Of a DNA stretch of 64,000 nt, positions 55,401-64,000 are shown piece after piece. The notes beneath the pieces are model-generated. The model was not told the DNA's origin. It did no database searches and worked only from the letters and a program-made list of their open reading frames with translations. Numbering within the stretch: position 1 is the stretch's first letter; the number at the start of each line of letters is the position of its first letter. The position numbers were made by a program, and so were the translations under genes. The DNA comes from Nymphaea colorata (Eukaryota; Streptophyta; Magnoliopsida; Nymphaeales; Nymphaeaceae). The DNA is taken from NCBI RefSeq assembly GCF_008831285.2, contig NC_045141.1:9413353-9477352 (forward strand), in the 5' to 3' direction.

Positions 55401-57701
55401 ACATGACTATGAATAATATAAGAAAATAAGTGTTCATATTCTATACCTTGTCATACATCTAAAGCTCTTTCTTTTCCTTTGGAATATTAAAGTTCAAGAC
55501 ACCCAAATGGAAGTACATTTGTTCGTTTCGAGATTGTCCATATCAATTAATACATGACAAATGGCGGGGGCGGCGTCTCGAGGCACTGACGTAGGCCCTG
55601 TGCCCTAGGGAACGAGGGGTTGAGTGGGGGCTTTGGCCTTCTTTGGGCGGTGGGGTCAAACCCCGCTCAATCCAAGTAATACATGACAACCTTGATGCCT
55701 TTAAGTAAGTCCAAGTTCAACATGTACTCGATCTAGGCAACCAAGCATCAATAGAGATGCATGATGTCAAACCAACAAAAGACATCTAGTATTCTAATAT
55801 CTAGATGTAGATTCCGTGTGGTAATTTTTAGATTATTTTTCACAAGAAATCTGGCTATTTAAGTGCAGACCCACAACCAAGGTGCACTAACTCACATGCA
55901 GTGACATAAGAGGCGAACACATGTGACTTAGCTCAGATAAAATAATTTGGCATATTTAAGTATTAATAGACTCCTAGCAGAAAAAGAAAGAAGCCGCACC
56001 CAAGTTAGGTCATAGAGATATCTACTAAATAAAACGGTCAACCTCATCCATGATTTTCACAAGACCTCTTCAAGTAATCTGCAGCAACTATTATATATCA
56101 GTCAGACATTTAAAAGGCTAAGTTTAATAATCAGTATAAGAAAGGTCACTTCAGTGGGAATAGCTTTTCATGGAAATTCTAGCAGAATGAGTGTCCGAGT
56201 TCAAATAGGAAACTTAAGAAAAGAAAGTGCAAACCAAGCAAAAAGTAGATACGGAACTAACAACAATGGCAATATAATTTATCTCCCATTATAGACAAAG
56301 GGGAAAATAAGGAAAAAATTGCATCCGTATGGGACATGGCTACCTCGTAACCAGCCAAAGAGAAAACGACAGAAAGGATGAGAGACGAAAAGCAAGAATC
56401 TGCTAAAACTAGATTGCAGCAAAACTAGATTGCAGCAAAAGACTAATAATAGCACCGTTTGGACCGATCACTGCAATAAGAAATTTCCAGAAGAAACAAT
56501 TCAATGAATGGGAACTACATGAATCCTTATAATAAAAAACGACAGAAGAAAAAAGATGAGCCCAAAAGCACGTTTCTGGGTTTCTTTATCCGTCATGACA
56601 AGTAAGGCATATTTATGAACTGCAAAGGAAGCTCTTCTTGACAGAAAGAGAGAGGTCCTCCGCACCCCATATGAGAGTCATAGGGCTTTAACCAACGCAA
56701 GCATGACTAAAGGAGAGGAAGCTTCTGCATGGGAGAAAGCGAGATCATCAATCTCCAGGAGAGACATAAAGTAGAACCGCGTTTGATATTAATCACTTCT
56801 AAGCTCATGAGTCGTCATAGAGGACTCATAAAGATAAAAGAAAACCTTGGCCAGGAGGAAGAACCACACAAACTTTTCTTGTCTGTTAAGACCATGAAAG
56901 CAACACCGACCAACAGAAAGATGAAGAGGAAATTGGAAGGATCAGGGTGACGACATCATGCATGATCATAAATATGGGAATAGAAATATCGGAAAATAGA
57001 AAAGGTTTCTCCGAAGCACCAACTTGGAACAAGCCAATAAACACGAATTCAGATTATGGCGGTTGGCATGAAGGAGAAATATTTTTAAGGAAACGCCTTA
57101 ATAGGCGAAGAAGAATCTTGGGAGACGAATCGAACAATATCGCTGGAAACCTTACCGCCGGAAATCGCTCACCAATAAACCCAGACTGAGGCCGAAACCG
57201 ATCGATTGCAGACGCCGACTCAGGCAACGGTGGTGGAGCAAGTGAGAAGCGGTTCGCTGCCCCAACTTCTGGAACAGAAGAGGCCATGGCATTCAGCGTT
57301 CCGTTATCTCGCCAGAGCGAAGCTTCGAAGTGGCTCTCCGGCGTAACTTCCGGAGCCACAGAAGCCATTGCTTCCATCATCCGGCTCTGCCGCCGGAAAA
57401 CAAGTTCGCGCTCGAGCGCGATCTCCCTGCGAATCTCGTCCTCGAGTTGTCGCCTTCTCACGACGTTCTCTGCGATCAACTGCGCTCTGATCTCCTGCCT
57501 CTCCGTATCCCATTGTAGAGCCCCCGTTGAACTTAGGGTTTCCTCGAATCGATGGCTGCTGAGGAGGCCCTGCCTAACGTATCCCGCTGAGAACAAACGA
57601 GGAAACCGTTCAAAAGAAAATAATTCTGGCTCGAAAACCTTAGAAACAACAACATCTTCTCCGACGCCTACCTCGCATGGCTTCGTTGGCAAAGAAGCCA
57701 T
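51593..57701 (-). CDS. Two-zinc-finger (zf-met/U1-type) nuclear protein gene, two predicted exons
   Basis: Predicted from exon 57156-57701 (182 codons, ATG at 57701) and exon 51593-52444 (283 codons plus stop), giving 465 residues. Donor GCG|GTAAGG and acceptor TGTCCTGCAG|GCT are both phase 0. The protein has a charged helix rich in Glu and Arg at residues 65-106 ('ERQEIRAQLIAENVVRRRQL'), a 'VGIKRK' basic patch just after the junction, and two C-X2-C-X12-H-X5-H fingers at residues 234-256 and 399-421, each followed by 'GKKHKAK' or 'GKKHAEK'. This matches a plant family of matrin/U1-like fingers that usually bind RNA or double-stranded RNA; the family match is from memory. Further small exons inside the intron cannot be excluded. 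Confidence 0.8.
51941..52201 (-). repeat. Three 87-bp coding repeats between the zinc fingers
   Basis: Residues 264-292, 293-321 and 322-350 are three units of exactly 29 residues. Shared core: 'EFDVKTPRGN', 'EIDVKAPRRN', 'KNDVDPPQRN', each followed by a Val-rich basic run and the next 'KL'. This is a diverged in-frame tandem repeat. Confidence 0.8.
53410..53477. repeat. GT/GA microsatellite and poly-T tract
   Basis: Interrupted (GT)n, then AGAGAGAGGG, then a run of T (53465-53477). Simple-sequence DNA inside the intron. Confidence 0.85.
54674..54969. mobile_element. hAT-type miniature element (296 bp) in the intron
   Basis: Left end CAGCGTTGTA, right end ...TTACAACATGG (complement CCATGTTGTAA), flanked by CTTAAATC (54666-54673) and CTTGAATC (54970-54977), an 8-bp duplication matched at 7/8. 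The interior has three 21-bp units GATACAGTTAGGA... (54780-54842) and many GATACGTT/ATACGATA motifs. It has no transposase. Its ends and style match the insertion at 46698-47369, so both belong to one family. Confidence 0.82.
55561..55676. mobile_element. 116-bp SINE-like insertion with 13-bp target duplication
   Basis: A GC-rich 116-bp segment flanked by perfect copies of TAATACATGACAA (55548-55560 and 55677-55689). On the plus strand it contains GGGTCAAACCC (one mismatch to a pol III B box) and, 30-40 bases earlier, TTGAGTGGGGG (weak A box). Direct repeats of this length suggest LINE-type target-primed integration. No A- or T-tail is seen, and the orientation is unsure because the B-box-like motif is nearly palindromic. 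Confidence 0.6.
57156..57701 (-). CDS. Exon 1 of the zinc-finger gene
   Basis: 182 codons from ATG 57701 to the GCG before GTAAGG. It begins 'MASLPTKPCEVGVGEDVVVS' and contains 'EPELFSFERFPRLFSAG', then a long charged helix (residues 65-106) with alternating Arg and Glu typical of the family's N-terminus, then a Pro/Ser/Ala-rich tail ('LAPPPLPESASAIDRF'). It is GC-rich compared with its surroundings. A competing donor (GTGAGC, exon end 57173) is phase 1 and does not fit the phase 0 acceptor. The ATG context GCGATGGCT is favourable. Confidence 0.82.
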
Positions 57702-57756
57702 CGCAGAGAATGCTAGAATGCTCGAACGGCCTCCTCCGGTTGAAACTAAAATCCAT
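57643..57756 (-). promoter_or_regulatory. Upstream ORF overlapping the start of the zinc-finger gene
   Basis: ATG at 57756 opens a 37-codon frame ('MDFSFNRRRPFEHSSILCDG', ending in an Arg/Cys-rich tail) that stops at 57643, past the main ATG at 57701 and out of frame with it. If the transcript starts above 57756, this would reduce translation of the main ORF. The transcription start is unknown. Confidence 0.5.
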
Positions 57757-57789
57757 TAGATGAGGGAATTAGGTTTCAATGATCGAAAG

Positions 57790-57845
57790 TCTACAATCAG
57801 AAAGAGAGAGGGAGAGAGAGAAGAAGAGGAAGAGGAGGAAGCCGA
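57790..57845 (-). promoter_or_regulatory. CT-rich tract in the probable 5' UTR or promoter
   Basis: Minus-strand CTCTCTCTCCCTCTCTCTTT and CTTCTTCCTC-type runs about 90-145 bp before the main ATG. Pyrimidine-rich stretches of this kind are common near plant transcription starts. Confidence 0.45.
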
Positions 57846-58755
57846 GGAGACGGACTACGGCGAGAAGAGGACCAGACGACGGTGCGATGAGGTGCGCGCC
57901 AAAAATCTAACAATTAATGTTCTGCTTGAAAAAACTATGCGCTCGCGTGACAAACGTCTCGTTCGACGAGTGGGAACCGGGTTGTTTAATTTCACGTATC
58001 CGTTCCCATTTTATGACTACTGACAACTACCCTTTCCTTCTTTTTCGCTAAGCATTTACTTTCTTTTATTGAGGTTAATGATGGCTTCATGTGCGGCGGG
58101 ATTTTTTTCTTTCTTTTTTTTTAAAGAATAGTTGGTGGACCTGTTTGGCCGATATTGCTGAATTGTTAAAAATTTTAAACCTGTGAGTAACTTTGTTGTC
58201 GTATGAGTATTAGTGACGGTTTATAATGCTTTGTTTATTCAACGAGCATCCTATTTGCCGGCAGAATTTAATTCTTTATAAAAAGTGTTAGAAAATCCAT
58301 TCACGTAGTCTTTGATTGCTGAGGATCATTGGGTGATTCATGTTTTGGTGTGGGCTAATTTGCACAATTAGTAAGCTTAGGACGCAATCATGAATGATGC
58401 TGGCTAACAATTTCAAGTTTATGATGTAATGAAATTATTTTAATTTTTTTGTGAAATTATATTGCTATGTAATATGGTTAAATTCAAGTGATTATGTGAA
58501 AGGTGAGAATCGTTAGTTTTATTACAGGACATGTAAAATGTGCTTCTCTTAGCAGCTGTCAAGTAAAAAATAGTTTGCTATTGTTTCATGAGTCTATGAA
58601 TCTCTTTCAATTTTAAGACCATACAGTGTTTTATGAATATATTTTTATCTTTAAAACAGATGGAGTAACACGGTGTTTTATTTTAAAGCAGATGCTTAAA
58701 ACATTAACAAACTATGACCGTTGAAACAGTCTTTAAAGTAATGCTTATTGTGTGT
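57846..58755. other. Upstream flank of the zinc-finger gene, no other gene seen
   Basis: A 57760-58023 plus-strand frame is Glu/Arg-rich only because it reads the simple GA repeat, so it is not taken as a gene. The rest is AT-rich and non-coding; the promoter should lie here, but no certain TATA box is called. Confidence 0.45.
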
Positions 58756-58911
58756 TCGACCTTCGCCCAATGAATGGCAAGTCAATTAACCTTTTCCCCC
58801 AATGAAGTCAAGTAAAATTTAAAAGTTTGAAGCTCGACCTTCGCCCAATGAATGGCAAGTCAATTAACCTTTTCCCCCAATGAAGTCAAGTAAAATTTAA
58901 AAGTTTGAAGC
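58756..58911. repeat. Perfect 78-bp tandem duplication
   Basis: 58756-58833 and 58834-58911 are identical by eye (start TCGACCTTCGCCCAATGAAT, end AAAGTTTGAAGC). Complete identity implies a recent event, about 1.05 kb upstream of the zinc-finger gene's ATG. Confidence 0.93.
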
Positions 58912-59559
58912 ATTATTCTTGAAAATAAGTTGATGTCAAATTTTAAAGACCTTAATTTTGAACTGGAGTTTATCTTAAAGTTAGTGGTGAGTGGCTGGCG
59001 GGCCCCACCTTCAATTGTTCGGAGGGCACTCCGGACGGTTAGAAGACCCCCATGGCCATCAGGCATCAAATCCACGCGAGGCAAGAAAGGGAAAGAAAAA
59101 AGGGAAAAAAATGTTACTAGACACTTGCGGCACATAAGCTACGTGGGGGATATCTCGGTTCGTGCTTGTTACAAGGCTGGTTTGAAGACTTAGTTATGAA
59201 GATAGATTTAAGTTCATGGCCTCATGCTCGAAGATTTGTTTTCTCGTTTGCTTATATTAGTTGGAATATTTCTATTCAAATTATGATCATGCACGTTTGA
59301 ATTGTATATATCTGCATGCATGACATATAATGTTGTCATTACAATCGACTCGTGACAAGGAGGAATGAGATCATGTATATGATGCATAAACATAAAAGAA
59401 AATCTTGGCTAGAGAGGCATATACTAAACATAGACCAACTCATTTGGCATGTTTAAATCTGTTTTCTTTGAGATAAAATGCTGGAAATGATATGACCTTA
59501 TTCCTGAATTTGGGTAATATTTTTAAAAATTCTGGAATGACAACACTGGTAAAACGTGC

Positions 59560-59561
<2 letters not shown>
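58912..59561. other. Intergenic, no gene recognised
   Basis: Overlapping short frames on both strands near 58860-59193 carry no known motif. Nothing else seen. Confidence 0.45.
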
Positions 59562-59628
<67 letters not shown>

Positions 59629-59629
59629 T
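59562..59629. repeat. (TA)n/(AAT)n compound microsatellite
   Basis: About 42 bases of TA followed by about eight AAT units; a likely length-variable locus. Confidence 0.95.
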
Positions 59630-62600
59630 AAGTATCTATGGGTTTAAAGTATTTTGGAGTGGAGATTAATTTAAAAAACGTCGAACCTTGTGGATATGTC
59701 TTGGATGGCTTTAATTTGTGTTTATGACATCAGGTTAACTGGTTTAGTAGAACATTTAAACTTTGGAACCAGATTTTAAAATATAAAGAAATTAAGAAAA
59801 AATATAGTTACCCTTTATCGGTTTCATGATGATTGACGAAATAATAAAAACCTACTGTCAGTTATAAATAAATTATGGACATTTGAAACTAAAGGAAAAG
59901 AGATTTAATGGGTTTCAAATTTGGCTGAATCATGACTATTTTCAAACTAACCAGTTTTATATATAAAAGAGAGTTATGATGGACGGCCAGATTCAGGACA
60001 TGATATAATAGAGTTCCAAAGCTAATTTGACTGGGATTTGCTTATGTGAATTTAAGGAAAAAAAATATCAGAAATGTTTATCTACGACACCCTTTTCCAA
60101 AGAAGGGCCAGATTCACTAGAATAATTATCACCTTTAGTAATGCAGGAAGTGCATGTGTTGCTATTTGTTGAGACTTCCATGGGATCAGCAACGAAAGTA
60201 ACTCTTTGTTACTATTAGGGTTCAATGCTTGGGTTTAGTAACAAATTCCACCTTCATATTTGGGAATTGATTAGTAGATGAAAATAAGCCCTAAAAGTTT
60301 TGGTTTTATGATTATAAGAGGGGAGAGTGTGCTTGACCGTGTCAAACAGAGGCGGAGAGCTTTCACATTCATTTGGCAAGAAGATTATACTGGCGCCAGG
60401 TCCAAAATAACAAACATTGGACAGGATACAAACTATGGATATGATGGTAGCGAAAGGTGGCAAACTACACGAAAATTTGGAAGTTCATAATGAAAAATGA
60501 TAAAACTACTAATCAACCTATGAGTAACTCACAAGGAAAAAAACAAAAAAAAGAGTTCACGCGACAAAGTGGACAGCAACCGAAAATAATTTACATAGAA
60601 AACAGAAAAAAGTGTGAACAGATGCAGCAACGAAAAAACGCAGCAACAAAAAAAAGGCACCTTTCGGTGTTTCAGGAACAAGCGACACTAGTCGAGCGAT
60701 TGTACGAGGAAACGAGAGCGACCGAACTCCCATATCTTTTCATTTTTAATCCCTCAAATTTTAGAGGGATTGAATTTACATTAAATTTTTCTTTCATTTT
60801 TTTTTTTAAACCAAACAAACTTTTTAATTTTCTTTTTTTCCCCTCCTTTCTAATTAATCAATCAAACAAACTATTGACCAATCATTCCCTTTCCCCAAAC
60901 AGAGTGTAAAAAACGATTTTGTTATTAATTGACCAATATTTGTCAACAAAATCAGGGTTTCATTGCTGGAGGGCACTGTATACCCACTAAACGTAGGTTA
61001 CGTAGCCCTTCGAGCGTGTTTCCCAATTTCCCACAAAACTTTGAGGTGTTGCTTTCCGGTCACCATTTTTTCTTCTCCAGCCATTTAATCATCCATCGAC
61101 GGCTCTCTAATCACCAAACAACTGGGGCATTGACACTGGTGGTGGGTTTTCCCAAAATTTTTTGGCAATCAGGATTTTTCATGATTTTTCGTTGACCAGC
61201 TAGTTGAGCCTTTCATTGGATTGGTGCCATCAATTTCACAGCATGTAGGTGTGCCTCTAGTTTCTCTTCCCATATCTCTCTCTCTCTCTCTTTGTCTCTC
61301 TATTTTACTGGGGATGCCAATGGTGCTTTGCTGCTGGCCATGAGCTCAGAATTTCTTTAGTATTTTCGTAAGAGCATGCCATTCTCTCCAAACATAGATT
61401 CTAAGGCTTCAATGTTATCTTTTTCATATAGCAGGATGATTTGTCGTTATCTTTTTGGTCGGATCCATCATCGTCGGGCGGTGGCCTTTCATGGCAATAC
61501 TTCAACATAAAGGAATGGCCACTTCAGATTCCTAAGAAACGAGGAAGAGAGAAAGAAAGAGGCCCGCCCTCTAGTTGGAAGAGTAGAAGAAGAAGAAGGA
61601 GAGACACAATTTAGGCCTTAGGTGAACTCATATTTCATTCTTCATCTCTTTTAATATTTCTCTTCCTTTGCTACTTTCTCTAGCTTTTTCTTCATTGAAA
61701 AAAGATTTTTCTACACTTCCATAAAAATCTGATCGAACAAGTATTCCAAATGCTTCAGTGCATCTTTATAATTTTTATGACTTCGTCTAGGGCATGATCC
61801 TTCACCTTATACCGCTGAATTCATTGAGATTGAAACTCCGCCTCTAACTAGACTGAAATCAAGCATAGGCCAGCTACAAACTAGATTGTTGGAACCCTTT
61901 CAATCATTTGTTAAACCAAATTAGTTTAGCAATCAGGCATTTCTTCTCATTTGTGGATGCAAGTCAAAAGAACAGTATTAGTTTTTAATCAATTTCTTGT
62001 AAAATTGATAAAGTTCTTGACAATAACCTTATTTGCTTCTATTGTAAATGCAAAATTTTCTATGTATACATCATTTACCAGCTATACTGCTAAAGGCCTC
62101 AAACTCAAGTAATTGTGCTACTATGCTTAGTCCCATAGGATAATCTTGCAAAGCAAAATGCTTCTGACCATTGTGCGGGTGGTTAAAGAAGCACTCATTT
62201 GGCAAAGAAGTCGTTAGTATCTGAATCCATTTCTTGGAAAATGCAGCTTCTGCCTGCAGTCACTTATACTTAAAACCATAATCTGGCTAGAGGTTGATTA
62301 GTCTGGTTCCAGTAAAAGACATGTGCATCATAAAAAGCTTCAATGATTGCAGAAAAGTTCAGGATCAAGGCCAAAAGTTCCCGACCAGCATATTTTGACA
62401 TTGTTGCTTTATGATTTTAAACCACGGCTTGCATTGAAAAGATATTTATTACAACTTTATAAATGTCTTACTTCCTTTATTGTACATGATCCATAACTTT
62501 TGTTATGGATAGTCTGCTAATGTAAAACTATGTCTATAGCTTCATCCAAAAAATTAAGCCACTCTGTAATGCTGAAGATTAGGGCATTTTTCATATATGT

Positions 62601-63379
62601 TGACTACCCCAGAGGGAAGAAGTCAAAATAACCTTGACTAGGTATAATTTTGGAAAACGGGGTTCAGACCTAGGTTGGGCACAAATTTACTAGGCTCAAC
62701 TTGAGTGTTGTCTTGTAAAACCCTAACTTAGTGAGAAATTGAAGTAGGATGCACTTGGGCTCAAGACTACAAGGTTCATGTGAAAGCATATAAAATGTTA
62801 ACTTAGGTTCATGTGACTCCTAAGTTAGGTTTTATGGAAAATACATGTATGGTGTTAAATGATCAAAATATCATTGTGTGTGATTTTGGAACAAAATTGG
62901 TCCAACATGGAGACTAGTTTGAAGCAAGGTTCTAGAAATCAAAGAAAATCATAAACCAAGGTATATGTGGCCTTTACCCTATGTTTATGCAGAAGAATAT
63001 GACTAAAAAAAATAACTGTTTTTCCCATGTCTATATTTCCGGAGTTCTGGATGAGTTTTTTAATCTGACTGAACTAACCTACGGGTCTTAGATTGGCTCT
63101 GATTAAAATGTTGCTAACAAATTCCACTCATATTGCTCTAAAAATAAAACATTAATTTTTACCAAGTCACAAATGTCATGTTTATAAAGTAAAATCGAGG
63201 AGGGCCATAAAAATCTGTTTTTTATTAGAATTTTCACAGGTGGAGCTAAGGGAGCTTGGACAAGTTACTTACCTGTAAGGATATGCTAAAAGAAAATTGA
63301 TTCAATTTTGCTAAATTGTGCTTGACAATAATTTATAGAGTGTAGCAAATACGGGAATGAGCTTCATGGCCTTCAAAAC
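59630..63379. other. Intergenic, no gene firmly recognised
   Basis: Short frames at 60278-60490, 60457-60909 and 60929-61195 have no known motif and Lys/Asn-rich or low-complexity composition. An inverted repeat AATCCCTC/GAGGGATT (60749-60772) could be part of a miniature element. A possible exon at 61436-61615 is discussed under findings. A CT run lies at 61276-61300. Confidence 0.45.
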
Positions 63380-63703
63380 TAAATTGAGTCCAAACCGAGA
63401 CGAATAAAGTTGAACCAAACAAAAAGAAGATTGATTTATACATGACAAATGTGATCCTATCTTGGTTTCAGTTCACTCTGTTGGGTTGAGCTCAATTCTA
63501 GCTTAAACCTTTGAAAATGGGAGAGAGAAAGAGCTCAGAATTGAATTGAACTCAAACTGGGATGAATGTACTAAAACTGAACTATGAGAAACTTGATTTC
63601 TACATGATAAGCATGGTCCTACCTCCATTTCAAATCACCCCTAGTGGGTTGAGTTCAAATCCATCTCAAATCCCTGAAAATAAGAGAGGGAAAGACCTAG
63701 TGG
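63380..63703. repeat. Diverged tandem duplication of about 160 bp
   Basis: 63380-63540 and 63541-63703 share in order: AATTGA.(G/C)TC, ACATGA.AA, ...GG..CCTA, GGGTTGAG.TC, A..T..AAA.C and GAGAG.GAAAGA. Similarity is moderate, so it is old. It may be the end of a longer repeat family. Confidence 0.55.
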
Positions 63704-64000
63704 CAATCTGCAAGTTAGTATAAGACTGAAACTTGGGCAGGCTAGCTCAATGTTAGTGAATAAAACTTTCTCTCCATTAAGGTAACTTGTTTTGGACTTG
63801 GTTGAGCTAAAGATCACAGTTTTAAATTCTAGTGATCTAATTTAAATTGCCGGGTTGCTGATTCAGGCTAGGATAACCCTAGTGAGCTGCCTTTAAGTAC
63901 TCCTAAGGTCATGTAAAGGTGAGAAAAGGCATAATTACTTAAATGTTAGGTAATTATAAAAAATCTGGGAAAAATCCATACATTTTAGGTCATAAATACA
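63704..64000. other. Intergenic to window end, nothing recognised
   Basis: No frame, repeat or signal seen. Confidence 0.4.

Larger units (their letters stand above)
52445..57155 (-). other. Large intron of the zinc-finger gene (4.7 kb)
   Basis: Bounded by GTAAGG (donor at 57155) and TGTCCTGCAG (acceptor at 52445). AT-rich, no other coding frame recognised. Contents: a GT/GA microsatellite with T-run (53410-53477), an AT-rich stretch (53955-53985), a hAT miniature element (54674-54969), a SINE-like insertion (55561-55676) and a short exact repeat 'CAAAACTAGATTGCAG' near 56410-56435. A CT-rich stretch at 53640-53715 followed by AAGTAAGTTAA on the plus strand looks donor-like but has no supporting frame. 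Confidence 0.7.

Noticed and set aside
55561-55676. Mutator-type or Helitron insertion
   Set aside because: No inverted ends, no CTRR 3' end and no A/T insertion site; 13-bp duplication is too long for hAT or Mutator.
57286-57759. 157-codon plus-strand frame
   Set aside because: Antisense of exon 1 of the zinc-finger gene; Ser/Arg-rich composition is explained by the complementary Glu/Arg helix.
57760-58023. Glu/Arg-rich plus-strand ORF
   Set aside because: Its composition comes from a GA simple repeat in the gene's upstream region; no motif.
60457-60909. 150-codon plus-strand ORF
   Set aside because: Lys/Gln/Asn-rich then Phe-rich, low-complexity, no motif, no splice or promoter support.

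Overview
This is a stretch of flowering-plant nuclear DNA. The evidence is Ty1/copia elements with initiator-Met-tRNA-type primer sites, Tat/Ogre-type Ty3/gypsy elements with LTRs over 4 kb and a second RNase H, hAT-type miniature elements, and one intron-containing gene of a plant two-zinc-finger (zf-met/U1-type) family. The species cannot be told from the sequence. Most of the window is repeats; only one host gene is well supported.

Layout. (1) 1-20193: a minus-strand Tat/Ogre-type gypsy element that runs off the left edge. Reading right to left it has a 4.5-kb 5' LTR (15652-20193), a primer site, an extra ORF resembling the plant mobile domain, gag, protease and reverse transcriptase. Its gag is split by a plus-strand copia element (2980-12578, duplicated target GGCTC). 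That copia element is itself split by a second copia element (5091-9734), giving a three-layer nest. (2) 20194-29246: a copia RNase H scrap, a possible CACTA-like motif cluster, a GC-rich fold-back element and otherwise unrecognised AT-rich DNA. (3) 29247-41185: a 5'-truncated plus-strand Tat/Ogre-type element (RT end, RNase H, second RNase H, integrase) and its 3' LTR. A complete solo LTR of the same family (34085-38251) sits inside that 3' LTR. (4) 41400-50680: a minus-strand mosaic of a gypsy RT scrap and three decayed copia elements, one carrying a hAT-type insertion (46698-47369) with an 8-bp target duplication. (5) 51593-57701: a two-exon, minus-strand gene for a predicted 465-residue protein with two C2H2 fingers. 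Its 4.7-kb intron holds a 296-bp hAT miniature element and a 116-bp SINE-like insertion with a perfect 13-bp duplication. (6) 57702-64000: the upstream region of the gene, with a perfect 78-bp tandem duplication, a long AT/AAT microsatellite and an older 160-bp duplication. No further gene is recognised.

All transposon reading frames carry stops or frameshifts, so none is expected to make a functional polyprotein. No new multi-gene system is visible. The most informative points are the insertion chronology readable from junctions, the plant-mobile-domain ORF in the gypsy element, the gag-less inner copia, two related hAT elements with recoverable junctions, and the zinc-finger gene's 29-residue internal repeats and overlapping upstream ORF.
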